From: Cymbomonas tetramitiformis | Taxonomy: Eukaryota > Chlorophyta > Pyramimonadophyceae > Pyramimonadales > Pyramimonadaceae | Direction: 5' to 3' | NCBI GenBank assembly: GCA_001247695.2 | Contig: LGRX02013713.1 | Location: 1 to 23,904, forward strand | DNA: 23,904 nucleotides | In this document: positions 16,269-23,904 of the stretch, piece after piece | How positions within the stretch are numbered: position 1 is the stretch's first letter | Layout: each line of letters begins with the position of its first letter | Notes under the pieces: model-generated | What the model was told of the DNA's origin: nothing | Databases searched by the model: none | What the model saw: the letters and a program-made list of their open reading frames with translations, nothing else | Translations under genes and position numbers: made by a program

Positions 16269-16450
16269 TCATAAAGAGCAGAGGTAAGGAGGAGGAAGAG
16301 GTGGAGCGATATTTGGTCAGGTATTGCCGTATTTAAATATACCACATCTGGGATGTCAATCATGCATGCATCTTTCATGTTACACTGATTTTATTTTCAT
16401 GATTTGCTTAACATCTTACCCAGGAAGAATGCATTTCTATAATTACCAAT
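16269..16450 (+). repeat. Direct repeat flanking the LINE remnant, left copy
   Basis: It shares GGAGGAAGA, GTCAGGTA, CTGGGATG-CAATCAT-CATG, a TGTTA-ACTG step, GTGATTTGCT/ATGATTTGCT and TACCCAG-AGGAATGCATTT with 18280-18455, in the same order and orientation at roughly 70% identity by eye. The pair brackets the LINE fragment. Confidence 0.6.
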
Positions 16451-16536
16451 AACAGCGACACTTTGCGCATGAGCTCGCTGTTTGTAATAAAATAATGAAT
16501 GATGGAATTATCGAACGATGAGATTTCATACAGCTT

Positions 16537-16655
16537 CAGATGGCCTAGTGGAGATCTCAACTTGAGATTGACAAGCCTAGTTTTTTGTATAATACTAGGC
16601 GGACCGATCTCAAAAAGAGATCTCCACTAGGCCATCTGACCGCAGGATCATGTGC
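16537..16655. repeat. Repeat family copy F: short inverted pair
   Basis: A plus-strand module (CAGATGGCCTAGTGGAGATC at 16537) faces a minus-strand module ending GATCTCCACTAGGCCATCTG near 16641, separated by about 60 bp. This is a compact foldback structure. It marks the point where the LINE coding sequence breaks off. Confidence 0.75.
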
Positions 16656-18075
16656 CGAGCATATTTTCGACTATATATAATAAATATATATATAACAGCA
16701 TGTAGTAATGATATATTATATGCCCAATTCCGATTGGCCCGTACAATGCCCTCTTGGCTCGCGCATGTACCACCGCAGCCCGCAGCGGCTCCCGAGCAGC
16801 CCGGTCCACATACGAGGCACAATAAGTGAATGCAAGGCTCACGTCAATCACGATATGTCTGCCTCGTCCATCGTGGTTGAGCACTGTGATGTCGGGCTTC
16901 CAATCAAGCGAATACCCATAATGATTGCGATCCTCCATGATGACAAAGGCTGGATCAAAGACTTGCTTCAGCATAGATGCCAACACATTACGAACGGCAT
17001 GGTGTGCCGTGATAGCCCATCCACGCCGGTTACAGACAAGGTAGTGGTAGCCAAAGGGGTCAATATAAGCACCACATACACATGTATGCGCACCAGCTAG
17101 AATAGGCATCGGGGCACCCAATTGCAAAGCCAAGGCGACAACTGCCTGAGCGGGTGGAAGCCGAAAAGAAGGCGACGCGGGAATGGCTGCCAAGTGAGCC
17201 GTGGCACCACGTTGGGAAAGGTAAAGCATCCGAGCCCGAGAGGCAGGCGCAGCTTGGTCAAATAAATCAAGCCAGTCGGATCCGTTCAAGAGCGTAGAAA
17301 GGTCCTTCTGCAACTTAATTTTGGGCTGCGCAAAGAGACCCCACCCAAGCTCTGAATTACCCAACTCGGGCCAACCCACTGACGGGAAGGAATGATCAGC
17401 TCTCCGGTCCTCAACCACTCGGTTGTGCGAAGTGCCAAGCGCCTGTAGTGAGGAATGGAGGCTTTGTTCCAACCTCCCCTCCGTCATATCTTCCCCGTGA
17501 CTGCAAAGACTAGGGAGGCGGCACTCCTCCAAGGCTGGCACCCCAAGCCGCATACGAGCCCACACCTGAGCCCAAGAACCTACCCACCCCGCCAATGACA
17601 GCCGTTGGATGGATGAGAGACCCAATCCCTCCTAGGTCGTGGGAACTTGACTGATGGCCACCGACTCCTCTTTCAACGGCAACGGAATTCCCAGAATCTG
17701 CCGCAAGCTGCGCTGCACCGCCTCGTCGAAGTGTAAAGCACCCGATTGAAGAAGATCGGGACGCACACCACGCATCAAATGCAAAAATTCCCGATGGGCA
17801 CAGAAACGCAACAACAATAGTTGCGCTTGGGGATCATTCAGCTCCTCCAGCAGCGGAAGGACCGACGTTGCTGAAACCGCCATCTTACCACATTCCTCGG
17901 ACACGAAAGCATCACCTCCCAGCATCTTAGTCCCCTCCGAGGCCAAAGCAGCTCCTGAGATAGGAACGCCGTTGTCATCAACAACATCTGAAAACTCGGG
18001 GCATTCTCCCGGAGGTGGAGAAAACCTTACTTTTCATCACGTCGAGATCCAGCCCGATGTTAAACATATGATTAT
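16656..18075 (-). pseudogene. LINE remnant: end of reverse transcriptase plus zinc/nuclease-like C-terminal domain
   Basis: On the minus strand the sequence enters in the last part of a non-LTR reverse transcriptase (GLDLDVMKSKVFS, GVPISG) and continues through the LINE thumb region (NDPQAQLLLLRFCAHREFLHL). It then crosses an in-frame TAG at 17632 and resumes as GLGLSSIQ. The C-terminal part has C-x-C-x9-H-x3-C (CVCG...GYHYLVC), then HHAVRNVL, and WKPDITV followed by IDVSL. This resembles the zinc site and PD-(D/E)XK-like region at the end of many algal and invertebrate LINEs and R2-like elements. A one-base frameshift lies near 18010. The 5' part is missing, and the 3' end breaks off at repeat copy F. 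It is a dead fragment. Confidence 0.8.
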
Positions 18076-18279
18076 ATAAAGAGGTCAAAGGCACAGCAAA
18101 CAAACAAACTCATTCAAATGCCATAGCAACAACCTAAAAAAAAATCATGCACATTCCCAGCGTTAATAAGTATACGGTAGTATATATTATATCGTATATA
18201 CTATATACTATATCCTATAATAGGCTTGTCAATCTCCAGCACCCAAGCGACGCTTTAAGATTGAACATGATAATTTACA
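18076..18279. other. AT-rich non-coding spacer
   Basis: No gene seen. It contains an A-run near 18136 and a self-complementary TATA-rich tract at about 18176-18225 (repeats of TATATACTATA). It separates the LINE remnant from the right copy of its flanking repeat. Confidence 0.5.
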
Positions 18280-18455
18280 TCCGGGAGGAAGAAGGAATGG
18301 ACCTCAATATAGTCAGGTAAAAGACTTTTAATCAGATATTCGCATTATACCATGCTGGGATGCCAATCATACATGTACCATTTATGTTATACTGTACACT
18401 TCTATTACGTGATTTGCTAACCTCCTACCCAGCAGGAATACATCTTTATACCTCT
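18280..18455 (+). repeat. Direct repeat flanking the LINE remnant, right copy
   Basis: Partner of 16269-16450, more complete at its right end, where it runs straight into the CTGCTCCTTATG start of family copy G. This order suggests the block is an extension of the same repeat family. Confidence 0.6.
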
Positions 18456-18678
18456 GCTCCTTATGATTTGGAACCTGGCCAAATTACTTACCTTACTTAA
18501 TCAGCAGCAGCAGCAGCAGCAGCAAAGCGCGAATCCCAACGGGCGACACAGACGAACTTCCGATCTCACGATCGCCAGACGCAAACGATGACAGTGCCAC
18601 TGCAGTCGCGTACATTTACCGCGACGCCACCCACGCGTCATGGTATGGCATGTTGGGATGCAAAAAGCGAAGCACTGA
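18456..18678 (+). repeat. Repeat family copy G
   Basis: It begins CTGCTCCTTATGATTTGG, then ACTTACCTTACTTAATCA, seven GCA triplets, GCGCGAATCCCAACGGGCGA and the conserved body to AAAAAGCGAAGCACTG. It stops there and lacks the GGCCTAGTGG module. It is very close to copy D over the shared part. Confidence 0.78.
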
Positions 18679-19359
18679 TGATCAACAAGCATTAGCCAGT
18701 GGTCCCTTGGGTCGACATTGGTTTGGCCTTTGTTTTTGCAAGGCATCCTGAGATAAAGGAGTATGGATTATAGAGCTGAAGAGTGAGTTCTCGCAAAATC
18801 ACCTTCAGTCACCCTTCCAAGTTGAAGTCCGTATTCTATTACACATCTTAGGGTTACTGAAAGTAGAAATTCTTATAAGACCTCACACAAAATTCACAGT
18901 TTGCACAAGGAAAATTATTAACATGCATAACTAATTAATCAAAATATAAAGAGTACCACAGTCTGCACTAGGTTAGGCACTAACAGCCTCAGAATCACTA
19001 TGCTTTTAAGTTCAACACATTCCACACACCCGTGGTGCCACATTCCTTTGCAGATAGTCGGTGTTGTGCACAATCCTCAATATTTTGGCAATACAATCAT
19101 TGATAATCCAATACACAACCCAAAGCCACCAACACCAACTCCCATTGCTTCACAGCCTGCTCGATGCTTCAGACCGCAGTTGCCCTATTCTGTTCAAATT
19201 CAGCACACGCGCCAGTGAGTAATAGTAACGATGTTGTGTACCCTACATCCAGCAAATCGCGGCTGCAGTGAGGCACACGTCAAAGCCACAGCAGCAACTA
19301 TCTGCCTTGTGCCTATGTCAGGAGCTGAGGAATGTTTCAACGAAGATCTGCTCCACACC
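18679..19359. other. AT-rich intergenic stretch downstream of the aminotransferase gene
   Basis: No gene is supported. The 72-codon plus-strand frame at 19000 has no protein character. Part of it is presumably the 3' untranslated region of the minus-strand gene, but no polyadenylation signal can be fixed. Confidence 0.45.
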
Positions 19360-22300
19360 TCAGACAGCAACTTGAAGAGCTTGGCTGAGTGCACGTAGGA
19401 TCATGACAACAGAAAGCAAAGAGCGAGCACTCCCTGGATATGCCCAGGAGTAAGGAGAAGAGTAGGCAGTACCACTTTTCTTGGATCCGAACATCGGCGC
19501 CACCAAGGTGGCATATGCCATCTCTTTTGCCATGAGGCTGGATACAACTTTGCTTGTGATTGGCTTCTTTGGGTCACCCTTCCACCACCAGCCGTCAGCC
19601 TGCATCTTCTGTGCAGCAATGATGATGCGCTCCTGAAGGTCCGCAAAGTTCTGATCTGTGAAGTCTAGGCTGATGAGACAGCGACCCGTTCCGACCCAGC
19701 TGAGCATCACCCCTGCGCGACAGAAAAGGCTGCCGTTACTTGGTGCACAACCATCAAGCTCTACCCACTAGAGGCCAGTGCACAACAGCATCAAGACTGC
19801 TAGTCTCTGTGCATGTAAGCTTCGGCTTTTGACGGCATCTAGAGCACAATCATGCGAGTCTGGCAGAAATAGAAAACCTTTCCATTGGAAACCTAAAAGC
19901 TGCATTGTGTTGGGCACTGCAAGTTCCACCCTTGACCCAGTAACGTGCTGCTGACGAGTAGCTGAGGATACTTGGGGGGCAGTCTCCAGTGAGGAGGTAC
20001 TGATGGTTCCTGGCGAGCTCTAAAATCCCGAGGGGCGGACCTTCCGCGCGCAAGTAGTACTGCAGCATCCAGTTGTACCGACCGGGCTGTGTGTAAAGAA
20101 TGGTCCAGATCGTTGATAGGTTGACAATGCGCAGGGGCATGCTGTGGTCGATCAGTCTCGAGTTGGTGTCTTTGACCCAATCTGAGAATCGAGAGGATAC
20201 ACTCTCATAGAGCTTCGGCGTGCTCTCGAGCTTGAGGAACTTAATGAACTCGTTCATCGACCCCAGCAACAGAGGGTGAGCTGCACACGCCAGAGGAACA
20301 AGGGGTCAGATGCACAGAGAAGACAGAACTCAACTCCCTAAAAAGCAGAGGATGCATCATTCACAGGGAGTCAAGAGACAGGAGCATACCCGCAAAAGTG
20401 CCAATGACGTAGGACACACGGAGAGGGTGATCGAGGTCGAAACGCCGCATCAGATGTTTCGGCCCACACACAAGACCGTTCGGCATTCCACCTCCGATGG
20501 TTTTGCCATAAACTACCATATCCGCCTTGACGCCGAAGTACTCCTGCGATGGCCCCACAAGCTGGCGCGCTCACTTCTACTTCGTACGCAAGGCCACGCC
20601 AGGACACAGACCATACAACCTGTCTTTACATGGAGTAAGCGATTCAAGTGCTTCTACAGGCCGCAGCAGTAACATAAGCAGGCCTCAGTTCAGTGCCTGG
20701 AGTCAAGCTGCGGCTAAGAACGCAGAGGTAGTGCGACACCTGGGCGCCTCCACGTGCCAAGCGGAACCCAGTGTAGACCTCGTCAAATACCAAGGGAACG
20801 TCGTTTTCAGTACACACCTGTCAAACGAGCTGTACTCAATCTAGGCCGAGGGACAGGCCGAGAAAACCTCGTCAGCTGGCAGGGAGCTCAGCTAAAATTC
20901 AGCTAACGTTTAATCGCGTGATAAGCAAAGCGTAGGAAGGCACGACTCCGCCATCTTTCTCCTCTCATTCACGTCAGAAACGCAAGGCGACTCTCTGACC
21001 TCCGAAATCCCGCAACAGATCTTGCATGAAGAAAGGCAGCACGATAACACTCGTTGGTTGGACAGTTTGGCAGTTTGCTGATTTTCACACCTTGCGCAAT
21101 TTATGAAGCCACAATCGGTAAGTGTCGCCGGGGTCTGCGGTATTCCTCAATTTAGAGTCCATCAGAACCACATCACTGGGCGGACTCGAGTTCGGGTGGA
21201 AGCACTGCAGCGGATTGACCAAGACAGCTCCTAACTGTTTCCCCATAGCCGCGATGGCGGTCAAGGAGGCCGGACTCAAGTCCTGTCAAAACCATGCAAG
21301 ACAAGAATGTCATTAGATGGTCACTCCCGATCACAAAGTTAACCCACGCCAAGTGCGAGAGAAACGGCAAAGTCAAACGTACATCGGTTGCGTGCAGGTC
21401 AATGTGCAGGGCGTTACTTCGCGAGAAACGAAATATGAGTTCTCGGTACCTTCAGGGTGACGCAGTCCCTAACTATCCGCTCGTTGCCAGCGCCCGGCTG
21501 CACACCGTCCCACCAGCCGTGATAGGCTCCAGAGAACACCGCAATCTTGCTTCGTCTGGTGTTGAAGCAGGCCAGACGGACAGCACACATCACCGCCTCG
21601 GTGCCGCTCATATGAAAGGACACTTCGTCTTGTCCAGACACGTGCTGGGTAAACACAAAAGACGCCACCACGGAAGGTAAGAATCCAGAAGACTGGGAGG
21701 AAGAAAATTTCAAAGCACCTTATGATCCACAAGCTCGTTTACGCCAAGCGAAAAGCATTACACGAGATGGGGAGATGCTGTGTAGTTTATTTAAGTGTGT
21801 TTCGGGAGGAACAAGCCCAGAAGGAGGATTCTCAGTAGGCACCTTCAGGAACTCTACGTTCTCCTCAATGATGGGATGCAGCGGTCCAAGAACACAACCC
21901 AAGTCTTTCACCTTCTCCCAGCCTTGCGCCAAGCAGTTCTTGAAAACGTCATATCCAGCGACGTTGACACCGTAAGATCCGCTCACATCGATTGCCCTGA
22001 GGAATACAGCTGATCTTCAGCGAACCCGACACAAGAAACACGGCAAAAGTTAGGTTGTTCACAAATGAATCAAGGTTTCGCTTCGCGTTTATGCATAGCA
22101 GAACCTATACTTGAACGCAACTCGAGAGAGAGAGCATGAAGGAATAGCTGCTTTGCCCAGCGAACGAACCAGTTGCCATCAAGGTCCTTGACTTCCGCAC
22201 CCCTGGCCTCCGTCACCATGTTGAAAACGTTAAGCTTTTCTCGTACAATCTTTTGGCAGGGAAACGGCACGCGATTGGTGTCTGTGAAACGCATATCAGA

Positions 22301-22609
22301 CAAGCCATCTAGCACAGTTTCAGCGGCTTTGTGCGACTCTTTGAACAGATCCTTAAAACGCTGAGCAAGATCGTTCATGCCCTTTTTGCGAAGCGCGGCA
22401 GTTTCTACATCGGCCCCATCTGCCTTATAAAACTGATCTTCCGTGTAGGAGTACGAGCGCATCATGGGAGCCATAAGACGTGCAGCATTAGGGGTGAACG
22501 ATCTAGCTCGCAACACCAAAATCCGGGGCCAGATGTATTTGACAACAGCCAAAAGCACAGCAGCTGCAACTGCAACTATTGACAGATGCATGCCAGGGTC
22601 CATATTCAA
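19360..22609 (-). CDS. Class-III PLP aminotransferase (glutamate-1-semialdehyde aminomutase-like), 8 exons
   Basis: Exons on the minus strand: 22609-22170, 21996-21843, 21644-21450, 21282-21091, 20817-20740, 20543-20390, 20280-20041 and 19712-19360. All introns are GT-AG and 109-328 nt long. The phases join to one frame of 601 residues. Visible family features are phosphate-binding SGTEAVM at 211-217, the ring-stacking AYHGWWDG (Tyr239-His240), DEVYTGFR with Asp339 for the pyridine nitrogen, and the Schiff-base Lys367 in YGKTIGGG. Late motifs are LQYYLRAEG, then LSWVGTGR. The closest relatives by pattern are the aminotransferases linked to polyketide/peptide synthases rather than the chlorophyll-pathway enzyme. 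Residues 9-23 form a hydrophobic anchor, giving a probable membrane location. The substrate is unknown. The C-terminal 45 residues after GSKK look non-conserved, and a missed last exon is possible. Confidence 0.85.
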
Positions 22610-22756
22610 TTATCTGACAGATGTACAGAGAATGCGTGTGTTAAAAAGCTAGTTTATTATACTATAGCTCAAATTTGATTGAGTGCTTCAGCGTCCCATC
22701 CGATCGCAGGTTCAGAAATTCCAATACCCGACTGTTGAACTAGGAACTGTGACCCT
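22610..22756 (-). promoter_or_regulatory. Presumed upstream region of the aminotransferase gene
   Basis: AT-rich DNA directly before the start ATG on the minus strand. It contains a TATAGTATAATAAA-like stretch near 22660, about 50 nt upstream of the ATG, which could be a core promoter. Assignment is by position only. Confidence 0.3.
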
Positions 22757-22802
22757 GCTGATCTCAAGGGGAATAAAACAGTTTATTCCCCTTGGCTGAT
22801 CT
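22757..22802. mobile_element. 30-bp perfect foldback flanked by 8-bp direct repeat
   Basis: CAAGGGGAATAAA (22765-22777), a 4-nt loop ACAG, and TTTATTCCCCTTG (22782-22794) form a perfect 13-bp inverted repeat. GCTGATCT stands immediately on both outer sides (22757-22764 and 22795-22802). The 8-bp duplication and CAAGGG end fit a hAT-like element reduced to its two termini. A simple hairpin with chance flanks is the alternative. It lies about 150 bp upstream of the aminotransferase start. Confidence 0.6.
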
Positions 22803-23301
22803 CCATCTGTCGTGTGTCCAACTAACTGGCTGCGGGAGAGCGAGTCGAGCGTCCAGCAAGAGCAGCTGCTCCCCGACCTGCACACAAAAGTTCAATAATC
22901 CCTGGATAAACAGGCCTTTCATCTGGAACAACTTGAGTTTCAAATGTCACCGATGGTTGGACATATGGGCAGCGATTCTATCACGTGGCATCACTGCATT
23001 GGCGTTGAACCAAGAAACGCCCCAAAACTTGGCAAAACGGACAGTCGCGATAACGTTCCCAGCGCAGGTGAATCTTCTTTATTGCAAGGGTCCTGCACGT
23101 TGATGTTCTTATATCGCGACTCTCAAATTACGTAATGAGCTGGCGTGGGATGGGATATTATATGATATTTCGATTCGATGCACGGCATCTCTTTGGGAAT
23201 TATGGGTATTATCCTCAATGGAGGAAATATACTTTGGAATATTCAACGGCCTAGATTTCACTCATAGGCAGCGCGTAAGGGTTCTAATAAACAAAACGGG
23301 A
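22803..23301. other. Non-coding stretch, nothing recognised
   Basis: Two overlapping plus-strand frames (22792 and 22944) have no domain or coding character. No repeat, RNA gene or regulatory site is supported. Confidence 0.45.
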
Positions 23302-23369
23302 TGTTATGTGTCACAGTGCAGAGAGCGGAGCGATAGGTGCTGTGTCACATAACTCAGGTTATGTGACAC
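23302..23369. repeat. Inverted-repeat cluster GTTATGTGACAC
   Basis: A perfect 12-bp inverted repeat GTGTCACATAAC (23342-23353), loop TCAG, GTTATGTGACAC (23358-23369). A third related copy, TGTTATGTGTCACA, lies at 23302. TGTTATG would be a suitable LTR start, so this may be the left edge of an LTR running out of the window. Confidence 0.65.
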
Positions 23370-23382
23370 ACCGGACCGAGGG

Positions 23383-23402
23383 TCCCGGTCAGGCAGTATA
23401 AT
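23383..23402 (+). promoter_or_regulatory. Possible promoter: TCCCGGTCAGG plus TATAAT
   Basis: TCCCGGTCAGG at 23383-23393 with TATAAT at 23397-23402. The same 11-mer with TATAAT slightly further away is at 4212-4234. The recurrence suggests a shared promoter in related repeats. No downstream gene is seen. Confidence 0.35.
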
Positions 23403-23575
23403 TTAAGGTTGCGAACTCCCAGAGAGTTCGGCTCCGGTGTTTGATCATATTTCGGATTCAGGGTATTATTCCCGCCCTCCGCCCTTCTGCTGAGATCCAT
23501 GATATATATTTTGGCAATAATAAGTTTCATCTCTTGTTGATTCGCTGACGGTTCCGCCTTGACCGTCTTTGTTGT

Positions 23576-23604
23576 GGCACTAATAACTTTAGATTATTAG
23601 TGCC
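23576..23604. repeat. Hairpin GGCACTAATAA / TTATTAGTGCC
   Basis: Perfect 11-bp inverted repeat with a 7-nt loop (CTTTAGA). A smaller hairpin GACGG...CCGTC lies just upstream near 23548-23567. They could be terminator or LTR R-region structures. Confidence 0.7.
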
Positions 23605-23904
23605 CTCCTATACCCTATATCCGTGACATGCTCTTGTTATGTACAACGTAATACAACAGAATCTCTTAAATGGATGAACTCATTCATTTAAAAGATGCCA
23701 AATCGAACAGTACAAAATCATTTAATGGGAAAATCGAACGATGGTCTCATAAAGTTTCATCTTAAGTTAAGTTGGATGAAGACCGGGGGCGGTCAGTCGG
23801 GATCTGGGGTAATAAAAATAATGAAGGCGCGTTGCGTTGGACCCTCCCGTCTCCTCTTCTGTATCAATACGGAAAAGTTTTTTAAGACTGAGCCCAGTGG
23901 GGGG
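23605..23904. other. Non-coding right end of window
   Basis: No gene seen. It is AT-rich with T-runs and ends in a G-run (CAGTGGGGGG). If an LTR starts at 23302, this would be its continuation. Confidence 0.4.

Noticed and set aside
20371..20607. Separate minus-strand ORF near the aminotransferase exon 6
   Set aside because: It reads intron 5 and exon 6 in a wrong frame; the GGAQ-EYFG join fixes the true frame.

Overview
The window looks like nuclear DNA of a eukaryote, most likely a unicellular or filamentous alga or a related protist. The reasons are one intron-rich gene, LTR and non-LTR retrotransposons, a MITE, microsatellites and no bacterial-style operons. The species cannot be named from the sequence. 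About two thirds of the window is made of mobile elements or repeats. The only convincing host gene is near the right end.

Layout. (1) 1-780 is non-coding, with AAGCC-containing palindromes and a 193-bp-period tandem repeat. (2) 781-4005 is a complete, very young LTR retrotransposon. Its 236-bp LTRs differ at only two positions, it is flanked by the 5-bp duplication CCCCA, and it carries only a Gag-like ORF with no pol. (3) 4011-6100 is mostly non-coding, with (TCATG)n and other direct repeats and a doubtful minus-strand ORF. (4) 6110-14146 is a large Ty3/gypsy-type element: protease, reverse transcriptase, RNase H, a Dam-like N6-adenine methyltransferase domain, integrase, chromodomain, and a C-terminal cytosine-5 DNA methyltransferase. 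It is interrupted by a 278-bp hAT-like MITE (10651-10928) with an exact 8-bp target duplication inside the adenine-methyltransferase domain. It also has a frameshift inside the protease. A polypurine tract follows, but no matching 5' LTR was found. (5) 14670-18680 is a cluster of at least seven copies of a roughly 200-280 bp repeat family, some head-to-head as long palindromes. Inside the cluster is a minus-strand LINE remnant containing the end of a reverse transcriptase and a zinc-binding/nuclease-like C-terminal domain. (6) 19360-22609, minus strand, is an eight-exon gene for a class-III PLP aminotransferase (glutamate-1-semialdehyde aminomutase-like) with an N-terminal membrane anchor. (7) 22757-23904 is non-coding, with a 30-bp perfect foldback flanked by an 8-bp direct repeat and several hairpins resembling the edge of another LTR.

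The most notable item is the Ty3/gypsy element with two different DNA-methyltransferase domains (adenine- and cytosine-type) in one polyprotein, together with a chromodomain. Cytosine methyltransferases carried by retrotransposons, and Dam-like domains in DIRS elements, are known separately. Their combination in one integrase-bearing element is unusual as far as I know. Functional claims here are inferences from motifs.
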